64,000 nt of DNA from Limnoperna fortunei (lineage: Eukaryota; Mollusca; Bivalvia; Mytilida; Modiolidae): assembly GCA_944474755.1 (NCBI GenBank), contig CALYDG010000030.1:34703-98702 (forward strand), in the 5' to 3' direction. Below, in pieces: positions 26,901 to 38,900 of this stretch (the first letter of the stretch is position 1; every line of letters begins with the position of its first letter). The position numbers and the translations under genes are program-made. Under the pieces are notes generated by a model. That model worked only from the letters and a program-made list of their open reading frames with translations. It was not told where the DNA came from and did not search any database.

Positions 26901-29900
26901 ATTCTAGTTTTAGATTAATATTAACAATTTGTACAAATCTGTTAAAACTGATTTTTATTATCCAGGAACTCCAAGAAACATTGAAGATGAAACTACTGAG
27001 CCAAAGGTATGTTGCAAGAAGATAACAAAACAATCATGTCCTTAATAATGAAAAGGCTCATTCAAACGCAACCAAACTTGATGTGGTTGGTCATTTTGGT
27101 GTCCTTTACAAAACTATTGTTTGGATTTTTGATCCATTGAATAATATGGTCTCATAGGGGGTAAGACCACCTTTAGAGCATTATAACTCAAAAACTATAA
27201 TAGATAGGAGAAATCTGAAGTCACCATCCTTGTTCAGAATGAAAAGCTCTACAAAAGTCTCCATAATGAGTTGAACTTGTCAGACAGCTCCTTGTAGGAG
27301 TTATCTCTTGAAAGGTAAAAAATTGCATTTTTCTGTTTTTTACCTGTAACTTAAGAACAATATAGTAGAAAGAGAAAAACTTTTAATTGCTAAAATGTTC
27401 AGCTCATCAATCTCTACAAAAGTCTCCAATGGATCAAAGTTGTCAGACCACTCCTTATAAGAGTTATCTCTCTTAAATGGTAATTGGATTTTTTGTGGCT
27501 TTTTCACCTGGAACTGGAAAACAATAGTAAATGAAAAAAAAATTAATTGGTTTGAATTGTCATATGACTTTTTGCATGAGCAAATTGCCTCATTATGGCA
27601 AAAATTGCCAGTTACTTGAAAGCAATTGTAGATAGAGAAAAACTTTTAATTGCTGAAATGTTCAGCTGCATTGGCTCTATAAAAGTCTCCATTTGGAAGT
27701 TGTCAGATGACTCCTTGTAGGAGTTATCTCTCTTTAATGGTCAAAAAAGGGATTTTTGTCGTTTTTTGCCTGTAACTTGAGAACGAAAGTAGATAGAGAA
27801 AAGACTTCATATTGCTGAAATGTTCAGCACATTTAGCTTTTCATTGAGTGGAAGTTGTCACACGACCCCTTGTAGGAGTTATCTCTTTTTAATCGTCTAA
27901 AAGGGCAATTTTTGTTGTTTTTGGTCTGCAACTTGAGTACCACTGTAGATAGAGAAAAACTTTCAAATGCTGAAATGTTCAATTCAATAAGCTCCACAAA
28001 AGGTTTGAAGTTGTCAGATAGCTCCTAATTGTAGGAGTTATCTCTCTCTAATTTTTGAAAAAAGGGGCTACTTTTTTTTTTACCTGTAACTTGCAAATCA
28101 TAGTAGATAGAGAAAAACTTTAAATTGCTGAAATGTTCAGCTCAATTAGCTATACAAGTCTTTTTATAGGTTTCAAGTTGTCAGATGACTCTTTCTCTTA
28201 AATATTGACAAAAAAATCCAGGTGAGTGATACAGGCCCCCCTGTGGGCTTCTTGCTTATATTAAGCCTCTCTTTGTCATCTATTAAACCCTTACAAAATA
28301 ATTTTCCTGCAATTTTGACAGAAATTGACAGCTTTTCCCCTCTCCTTGCAAGGATATATTTTCCAGTGATGTTGCCCCGTCGTAAAAGGCGACTAAAAGT
28401 GCCAATACCCTGGCTGGCATGTTAGGCCGGTTTGCCTAAAGACCGTCTGGGATGTGCGCCCAGGTGGCTGAATGGGGTACCCCTGGCAAGCTGGGGTTGT
28501 CAGGAAATAATACCGAAAACCTGACCGCAAACCATATTAGTGCACCATGTTGGGAAAATTGCCATGTTCCCCGCACGTTAAAGAACACTGCTGTAGTTTT
28601 CACTATGAGTAGGGATTGAGATCCTGCTACAGGAGGCTAAATTGCCTGACCCTACCCATCCTCCCATTTTCCAGTGGCATTCTAAAGTTTGTTGCCCCTA
28701 TTTTTCATTGTTACCCATCCCATTTTCATTCATCATTTCATGTTCTTTTTATCATCCATTTCATGTTCATCGCCTGAATATAGCTGAAAAATTGCTGCTC
28801 GGGCGTTAAACACAAACAATCAATCAATAAATCCAGTGATGTCAGTGTGCGATTCTGGCTCCTTGATGCCCCTAGTTCTTTTCTAAATTTAGTTTTACTG
28901 ATCTTTTAAAGTTTTTTTCTGAAATTTTCAAAACTTTACTAAAATAATTCTTTATGTTTTTATGCTAAAAATGAATTGGTAGCATACAAACATAGTACTT
29001 ATAAAATTTGATGTACATTTACTGATTTTTTACTATTGTAGAATATAGTGTTGCCAGAAAGTGATATAAGGAGGCAGTGCAAAGATTCTAGAAAGTATAA
29101 AGTTGATGAAAATGAATCTGATTATAAACCTTCTGAAGTGGGCTCCAGTGAAAATGATTATTTTGAAGATATGGAGATTGAAGAAGAAATACCAATGAAA
29201 GGTAATTTTCAAGAAATACATGAACTTAAAGTTGGCTGTTTTAAACTATATGTACTATTCAATCTTGTATTAAATAACCTTTAAACAGTATTAAATCATA
29301 GAAGCAGTTAGAGCAAACATGAAAGAGTAACTACTGTACAATACTATGTTTCCTAAAATGTTGGTGACCTTGTTAAGAAAAATCTTCTCCTCTGAAACTA
29401 CTGAGCCAATAGGAACCAAACCTGGTCACAAGCATCTTTGAGGTGTCTTCTTTAAAGATTGCTTAAATGAAGTGTGTTGGATAAAAAACATGGCCGCCAT
29501 GATACAAATAGAACATAGGGGGTATGACCATCTTTAGAGCATTGTATCTCAAAAACTATAATTGATAGGAAAAATCCGAAGTCACCTTCCTTGTTCGGAA
29601 TGAAAAGTTTGACTATGATCTCCATTGGGTCGAAGCAGGGGTTGAAAATTTTTTAATTTTGAGTCCAAGCCCGCTTTTAGAAATTATTTTAAGTCCAAAA
29701 AATGATTTGCCAAGCCCAAATTATTGACATTATTGAAAACACATACAATTATGTTATTTATTATTTAACAAATAAAGATGCATCCAACTGTCTGTTGTTC
29801 ATTTTAAATACAAAGTTCTGTCAATGTCATCTTGACAAAATGAATAAACTAGTCCTTTAACTCATTTATTTCCATCCTTGCTGGTTGTTCTTGTTCTTTT

Positions 29901-32900
29901 CTGGGACCTGAGAGTTTGTGGCCCTTTACATGTTTTGTTCCCCCAGTAGTCATCCAGTGATTGATTGCTTCTGTTGGGTTGAAATCCGAAAGTTTAGGAC
30001 CTTCCTGCATTATTTGTAGCTGGCAGCTTGTGAAAGTGTGCTTCTGTATTTGGATTTCAAGTAGTTCATTTTACTGAAGCCTCTTTCACATGCACTTGTG
30101 GAAGGTGAAATAACCATCATAAATTCAAACAGCTTTTGCATAGAGTTTGAATCAGTATTTCCTCTTGCAGCTTGTTTGATTTTAATTTCCATCAGTAACT
30201 GATATACATCCATCAATGGGTTTGTTCTAAGACTTGCGATTTGAAGTTTGACTCCAGGCCAATCTCTTATATTAGCCTCTCTGTCCTCATCTGAAAAGTA
30301 TGGTGACACAGATGCATGGTCGAGAAGATTGGCAAGTTCTTCAATCCTGTATTCACCAAGCTCTGCTCTGGACAAAGGCCACTTATGAAAATTAAAAACT
30401 TGGAAGTATGAAAGTGGGGCTTCTGACAGATGAGCAAATCTCTTTTTGACATAGTTAATTCCCATATCAAGAAATTCATGAATATCCTTATCCTTTGTGT
30501 AATCAATACTAAGGCAACACTCCAGTAAGATTAAGATTTTTGAACTTTTTTTCATCTTTGTTGTACAAATTAGAAAACTGTGTCATAAATTTACCTGGTA
30601 ACTGCTTCCAAATTCTGTTCAAGAGCACGAACGGCTCTACTTTTATAAGACATCCATCTAAATTGTTTAATATCAGACATGTGAGCAAAATCAACATCCA
30701 ATATATCGGCTATTGCTTTCACTTCATTTATTCGCCTAGGTGAGAAGTGGTAAAAACTAAAAATTCCCTTAATGGTGCTCTCCATTTATCCCAAATATTC
30801 ATCATGGGCCGCAAGTTCAAGCTTGTGGGCAATAAAATGTAAGCCCATAACATCTGGTATGACATCTCTAATTTTGGCTATCACACCCCCTTTTTGACCC
30901 ATATTTACTGATGCACCATCAAAATTTGTGCAAATTAAACTTAGAAAATTGTCATAAGTAGGGTGTAACTTATCAAAATTCAAACCCAACTTCTCTAGGG
31001 CATTTTGAATTGCTCCAAAAATACCATTAGCATCAGCCTTATCTAGGTCTTCTGTAACAGAGACATCAGTGCTCCAATCAGAAAGAATGCTCAAAAAATT
31101 AATATTTTTCAGAGTCTGTCCCTGTCTATCAATCAAAGTTTGTGCAACTGATGAAGTAAATGTTTTACAACAATGAATTTTTCTGTAATTTTCACCTAGG
31201 TCAAGTCCAATTTTATCTTGAATGTCACAAATTAGTTCATAATCTGAAAACGGTTTTCCAGCTTTGACAACACTGTAAGTAGTATCAAACAAATTTTCAA
31301 GTCGTTTACTCTGACTTTCATTTATTTTTAATAAAGACTAACCAATATGGATATCAGCAAAGGCCTGTGAGGACTGGGGGTTATCAAGTTCTTTGAACCA
31401 GTGTTTTACACATAAAAGATGCTTCTTGGTGTTTTTCATGAATTTTGAGACCGTCAATGCGTAAATTCTTAGTCCCCTGGGTCAATGCATCATTACGATC
31501 CGAAAGATGTGGGAATTTTCTGCAATACTGGCAGTACATTTCTTCGATGTCTTGGTCGTAAAAAACCCAGGGAAATTTCTCGGACCAAGAGTTCTGGAAT
31601 GTCCTTGTGCGCTTTTCCCTGTCTTCAGATTCAGACGGCTCGTTGTCAGCTTTCAGCTTTCCCGCTTTGTTTATACTATTAGTAAAATTGAAATTCAGAA
31701 GCGACATTGTCACCAATGTGGAACGAACATAAATAATTTAATCAATATCATTTCAACGCTTTTTCAAAACATTTGCGGCGAAAGCAGGGTACCACCCGGG
31801 AAAGCGCACAAGTGATTTGGAAGTCATTAAATATTCACGAATATTCATGAGGAGAATATCGATCAACATCAAGAAGTAAATTTTATCATTAATAAAAATA
31901 GTGTATGCCTAAGAAGTCACACATCTAGTAGTAAACAATTACAGTACCTGAACCAGTCAGTGCAACACATTGACTGATCGCTGACGGAATGATAACTGAT
32001 CGCTGACGGATCGCTGACTGACGGATGAAGGATCGGTAAGAGCTTGCGATCCGTCATTTAATTATATGCACAGATGGATGACGGATTAATTTAAAATTCG
32101 TAATTTTTGGTGAAACGAATTATTTATGCGTATAATTAATGTTCAATATTGTATACATGTAGAACATTAATATATGAGCGTTCGTTACATAATTTTCGTG
32201 ATTTTAATGTATTAATTGTTTTCCGCCAGATCGTAGGCACGTGCAATAAATATTTATGAAAAAATTTATGGACTTTATTTTAAATTTTTATGAAATGCGA
32301 TCTACAAATTATGTATTTTGAAAATTTATTTGTGAGTTTATATAAAAATATAAATTTAATCTACATAATTTCAATTTTTAGAAAGTTCCAAAATTTGAAA
32401 ACCGGCTGCGAAAACTTAAAAACAATTAAATTTAAAAAAAAATAATTTTAGTATAAAACGAGACATTTAAATCAACTATTTATCTCGTTGAAGATACAGA
32501 AATATACGAAGTTATAATTCTGCAATATATACGAATCGTTCATTGACGGATTGGTAAAATGCATGATGGGAAACGATCATCTGTCATCCGTCATGACGGA
32601 TCGATGACTGATCGCTAACTGATCGGTGACAGATTCCTGACTGGATGATGACGGCTGATGGATCACAGTTTTTGTTGCACTGACGGGTTCAAGTACTGTA
32701 TCAACACTGAAAAAATTACAACATTTTATTTCATTTATGGCGTGCCCGACGGGCTTTATGCATTAAAAAACGGTAAGTCCGATTTATCAAATTTCTAGTC
32801 CCGGGCTTCAGACTTGAGGAATTTTCAACCCCTGCGATGTTGTCGGACTATTCCTTATAGGAGTTATCACCCTTAAATGGTCAAAAGTAGCAATTTTTGT

Positions 32901-35900
32901 CGTTTTTTGTGTGTAACTTGATAACGATAGTAGATACAGAAAAACTTTCAATTGCTGAAATGTTCAGCTCATCTAGATCTACAAAAGTCTCCATAGGTTC
33001 CAAGTTGTCAGACCCCTCCTTTTCTCTCTTGAAGGGTCAAAAATAGAGATTTTTGTAGTTTTTTGCCAGTAACTTGAGAATGATAGTAGATAGAGAAAAA
33101 CTTTCAATTGCTGAAATGTTCAGCTCATCATGGTCTACAAAAAGATCCATTTGGTCGAAGTTGTCAGATGGCTTCTTGTAGGAGTAATCTTTCTAGAAAG
33201 GTCAAAAACAGATTTTGGATGAGTTTTGCCTGTAATGTGAGAACGATAGTAGATAGAGAAAAACTTTTATTGCTGGAATGTTCAGCTCATTTACCTCTAA
33301 AACAGTCTCCAAAAGCCATAGTTGTCAGCTGACAACTGTTTGTAAGAGCTATCATTCTTAAAAGGTCAAAAATAGCAATTTTTATGGCGCCTGCAACGTG
33401 TTGCAAAGCGACATATAGTAGTCACTTTGGCACTATCCGTTGTCTTGCGTCCTGTGGCATCGCTTTAGTATACAACTACTTTGGGGTATGGTCTACTGAA
33501 GTGTTACCATGCCATGTGACCCTGGTCCCATTTTCACAGTTCAGCGACTCTGTTAATTTGGGTGTTTTTTGGAGTTGTCTACCTTTTTGTAAGACTTTTG
33601 TGGAAAATGAATTATTTCAAAAGTATGATACCTATGCATCTGATATTTAGTATACAGCTACTTTGGGTTATGGTCTGTGCAACTGTCACCATGTCCTGTG
33701 ACCCTGACCCCATTTTTCACAGTTTTACAGTTGTAAGACTTTTGTGGAAAGTGAATTTCTTAAAAAGTATGATACCTAGGCTAAGGTTTTAGGTAGATGA
33801 GTTCAGTGATGGTGCCGGCAGGCGAGACATACTTTTAGTGGCCACACTTGTCTCAGCAACTAATGACACAGCCTCTTGATATTTGGTATGTAGCTTTTAT
33901 GCCCGAAAAATTACTACTTCCTGTTTACCGACAACTTGTGTCACAAAAACTTTCATCGCAGTTGTCTTAGCAACTACATGCCACAGCCTCTTGATATTTG
34001 GTATGTAGCTTTCTCCTATAGTACTATAAGGTGAAAAGCAATTTTATGCCAGAAAAATTACCACTTCCTGTTTAACAAAAACTTGCGTTATGCAGGCGAC
34101 ATTAGTCTTCCGTGGAAGACTGCAATTCTAGTTTGTTGTTTTTGTCTTTAACTTCAGAATGATATGATACTAGATAATGAAAAACTTTCGATTGAAAAAG
34201 TCTCAAGTGATTCGATATGTCATGATTTTTTTTAGTAGACTTTGCTCATGAAATGTCAAAAATTCCATGTGAGCAATACACGCCCCTGGGGCCTCTTGTA
34301 AAAGTTCAAGAAGATTTGTTAGTTGAGGGACAAGTTTTCCCTGAAGTCCCTTAATTTATTCTGAGACTACTCCTTGAAAGTGTCTTTCAATGGAGATGTG
34401 GTTTTTTAATAGCCTCTGCATTCATAGAAGAGTAGCATAAATGTATCGGTGACATTCATAACATTCCTTGTTCTGTACCTTGCATTGCTCTAGATTGCCT
34501 CAAAAAAAAAATTTCATATTTGTTTTTAGTCCACTACCAGCAATGATTTTTGATGAAATTATGACCCTTGGACTTTGAAAATTTCTCAAAATTGCTGTTT
34601 TCCAGACTTTTAAAAAAAGACTTGTGCAGATATTCAAGTCATTTTTGTACATGAGTCAACCTACACAAGTTACAGATCAAGTTCCTGTTGGATAATTTTT
34701 TATGATAATTATGGTCCTTGGACTACGAAAATCCTATGTAAAGCACACTGCTCTAAGTAATGTACCATTGTGGTTTACTGATCATCATGACATTACTGTT
34801 TGTCTTCAGCTTTGAGACTTCTGATAAAATTAATTATTTTTATTTGTGGGCGTACTAAATTGTTAGCTATAGATGGACAATACACAATTTTCAATATTTA
34901 TTAGCACAAGAATTTAAAATGAATGTCAATCTCTTGAACAATAAAAGTAAATATTTTAGTATGCATGAAGGGAATGAAATATACAAGTGTTTTGTCAGCA
35001 TTAAAACTATTCATAAACCACATTAAAAACTATCATGAGAATACAATTTACAATTATATATAATTCATGTTATGTTGATGGTAAATTTTAGCCACTCCAG
35101 ACAAACTATACCACCGACTTCCACGTATTGAGTGATTGAGTTAATATGTGATCTCTCATTATTATATCACATTTATACCTTTATAAATTGAAATAGTGCT
35201 GAGAAATTTATATACATCTGTCTGGTTATCAATCTAAATATAAATAGATTGGAAATGGGGAATGTGTCAAAGAGACAATGACTCCTCAAGGAAAACCAAA
35301 ACAACATAAGACCACCCACAAGTCCTCAGTGAATGCCGACTTGCAGTCACATTATAGGGAAGACTTATACTGGCCTTCTGTCTGTCAGAAAATTTTTTTG
35401 TCATTTGTCATTTGCTGGTAGGGAACTTAGTATTGCCTTAGCTATACTCTCAGAATGCTTGTTGATTCTGTTTTTGTGCTTTGTGTATTGACCTGTTGAC
35501 CTCATTTACATATTTTGTGGATCAAAATGTATATAGATCATCATACATTTGGGATACTATCAGTATGACATCATTTCCCACTATTGCATAGAACTCTATT
35601 AAATAAAAGTTGTTATTTGTAAATAAACTATAGATGAAAACTGTAATTTTGTCATGCCAAACACCATAACATAGGTGAAATACATTTCAATTATCCTTTA
35701 ATGGGCCCATATGAGAAAATTATTACTTGCATGTGCATGTTCTTTATATACAAACAATTGTTTACAATGATCCCTGTTTTAATGTTCCTGTGTAGATAAA
35801 GATGATTTTACTTGTTTCTTGACATTTTGGAGAAATTTCGTCAAAGGTCAAGGTCACAGCAGAAAAAAATGTTAGAAATTTTTTGTAAAATGTGGTTTCT

Positions 35901-38900
35901 GCACTATAACTCAAAAAGTTTTCAACTGATTTGAATGAAACTTTGGGATATTGTTACATATTAGGTGCGCAAGAACCATATTGATTTTGGAGAAAGGTCA
36001 AGGTCACAGCAGCCAAAAAACGTTAAAAATTTTTTGTAAATAGTGGTTTCTGCACGACAACTCAAAAAGTTTTTGACTGATTTGAATGAAACTTTGGGAC
36101 ATTGTTACATATAAGATGGACAAGAACCCTATTGAATTTGGAGGTATTCCATCAAAGGTCAAGGTCACAGCAGCCAAAAAATGTTAGAAATTCTGTTAAA
36201 AAAGTGGTTTCTGCACGATAACTAAAAAAAGTTGCATATTGCAGTCGAGGAAATTAGGATTTTTTGGGGCAGGACATTCGGTCCCATTATTGGTCAAAAT
36301 TCACAGGACCAAAAGAAAATATAGAGGTCCAAGAACACAATTTATATTTTAAATACTGCTTAATTCTATCAGACATTCAGACCTGTGAAAGGCACAAAAA
36401 CACCAGACCAAATGAATTTTTACAGACCTTTGTCTGGCGGTCCTGTGCTAATTTCCATGACTGATATTGTTCTGGTTTTCATGGTCTTCAGAGTGTTGAA
36501 GATGAAGGTCACAACAACTAGAAACATTAACCTTAGTTTTATTATGTTGGAATCGTGTAATAAACTAAAGTATGATTTTCAACTCAGCTCTTGCACACTC
36601 GTGCTTTTAGATTTTATTTGTTTGTTTCATAAAATTTCATATTTTGGTTTATTGCATAATTTTCTATGACCATAACTATGCATTTAAGCAGAATCCACTG
36701 TTTTATCATGTTTTAATACCAAAATGTAAAATTCTTTTTAGAAATCAAGTCAAACATATCCAAGAAAAGAAGACATATATGGCTACCTGAAGAAGATGAG
36801 GCAATAACAAATTACTTCTCCGAGGAAATTGGAGATATAAGTCAGGATGGCAACAAGGGGACTTTACATGGTATATCAAATTTATATAACATAATTTATA
36901 TCCCTGCAAACAAGTTTAGGGTGTATATCATACTCACCATGTTCATTCATCTTTTCATTTGATATTTGATCCCAAATAGGTCATCTGAAGAGGATTTGTA
37001 TTGTACTCTGGTTTCGTGTTTATTCATATGATACTGATTTTAGTTGTTTTCATGGACAGTACAGCACTGTCAGCGCAACAACAAATTTATGAATTGAATA
37101 AATTTTTATCTCAAGACAACAAATACAAGGTATCTACCCCAGCAGTATAAATAACCAGGGACATTATATAATTTTCCTGACATATCAATTTGAACTTAAG
37201 GTCTCTCTTTTTCAAGCTGTGGCTATGTAAACATTGCTATTTATAGAAACAGACTGAATAAAAGGTATAAGAATATTAAGAGTATATCTTTTACTTAAAG
37301 CAATAGAATAATAATTTCTGTATGTCAGATTTAAGTAGTAAACGTGCAATACAAATAATACCGGCAGATATAGAACAATACATTGTTAATTTTGTGAACA
37401 GTTACCATTTTCAAGAAAAAGGAAGGGTTGCTGAACAACAACTTAAAACAATAATCCATAATTACATTCATGACATTATCAATAAAAAACAAAACAAAAA
37501 CTGTTAACTTTTTGAATTTTTTACTTTAAAAATAACCATGTCCTGTATTTTCCTGTGAATACAAGAAAATATTAAATATTTAACAGAAATTTGCAAAAAA
37601 GTACAAAAAATGTAAATAAAAGTAATACTGATGCATTTAATAAAATTATTGTTTTCTTAAATGGCTTTTACAAAGAAATTTGCTCATTGACTGGTGCTAA
37701 TTTATAAGGGATGATGCCAATTTGGGACCAAGTGATCTCTTTATATATGACAGAAATAACCATCCCTATATCCCTTGCATTTATGATAACAAACACACCA
37801 TGTAGAAATTCGAAAACAAACTGCCAGCTAGTATGTACTAAGATCTTTTTATATGTCAGTGTAATGTTTACCAATTGGCATGATAAGATTTTTTAATGTG
37901 GCCTGGCAGATTATTTTTACACAAGTGAACATTTTTGAAACTCATAGACAAAGCCCAAGGTCAGTTAATGTTTCTGCTATTGTTTTTACATTTTTAAGTC
38001 AATAACAGAGTTGTTTATAAATATTTTTCAACACTTTTTCTTTAAATGTTTCATTCTAGCTATAGCAAAATGAAGCAGAAATGCCAATCAAATGCTTGGA
38101 AATTAAACAGAAAATGCTTTGAAATCAATCATTTGTGTGATGTTGCAAGAGTTATTTCCCTTACCCTAAGTGTACTACCTTAACAAACTCAGTAAACGCC
38201 TGTACTGCTTTCACATTGCTTGGCTAAAACGACTGCAATCAGTTCCAATCACAAGATTATTGTGGTCTCCAAAATTTCAATACAGGTGAATGAAATACTT
38301 CTAAAAGTATTACAATTTATTTGATATAATAAATATATAAGTTTATGTCGCTAAAGAGCAACATGGTAGAATATCAAAAAGTACATGTTTTGCGTAGTGA
38401 CCAGAACGAAAGTATGAAATTAAACATAACGTATCTAACTGGATAACTGGTGTGAAAATGGTCAATATGTTCAAGAACAATGTATTGCAGCAAAAGTGGC
38501 TGAAAGCCATGTTGGAATCACTTATATGTTTTTTGGAATGTGCAAAAAGCATCAATATAATCATGATTTACTATCACAAGACCTGAGAATATGAGATTTC
38601 CCACCATTAAGTCAGTCTGATAACATGGTCATTTCTGTACATATTGACTGTACCAAAATAAAGTCACCATGAGTTGTTAGTAAAAATAAACATGCAAGCG
38701 GATTACCTTCTGTTTAAGAATGCTCTATTTCTTTATTTTTACTTTTAGTTGACAAGAAGATTAGGCAATTTATCCAGAGGAATCCTACTGTATTGAAAGA
38801 CTGTGAATATGCAGACAAGAAAAAGAAAATCAGAGTAAAGATTATTAATTTGAGGAGGCACACAAGGGAAAGATATCAAAGAAACTTGAAGTATATGTCC

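Larger units (their letters stand above)
29636..32834 (-). mobile_element. hAT-type DNA transposon, about 3.2 kb, with perfect 15-bp inverted ends
   Basis: The left end is CAGGGGTTGAAAATT, and the right end is its exact reverse complement (AATTTTCAACCCCTG, 32820-32834). Similarity continues inward (GAGTCCAAGCCCG against AAGTCTGAAGCCCG). The flanks are CGAAG (29631-29635) and CGATG (32835-32839), a 5-bp target duplication with one change. Other R1 copies read GGTCGAAGTTGTC across this site, which agrees. A hAT-like transposase remnant lies inside on the - strand. A 5-bp rather than 8-bp duplication would suit hAT5-type elements. Confidence 0.85.
29370..34300 (+). repeat. R1 composite repeat interrupted by nested insertions
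   Basis: R1 sequence runs 29370-29635, resumes at 32840-33382 and again at 34104-34300, ending with a CCATGTGAGCAATACACGCC-type terminus. The gaps are filled by the hAT element (29636-32834) and a family A element (33383-34103). R1 itself is thus the oldest layer here. Confidence 0.65.

Noticed and set aside
30010..31716. hAT-like antisense frames as a domesticated host gene
   Set aside because: An in-frame stop, a frameshift and clear transposon ends with a target duplication around it indicate a decayed element.
36264..36669. 66- and 94-codon frames
   Set aside because: They run across the boundaries of a MITE and the R4 repeat, so they cannot be one conserved gene.
37322..37507. 61-codon frame starting MSDLSSKR as an extra exon
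   Set aside because: No acceptor or donor fits the phase between exons 10 and 11, which already join in frame.
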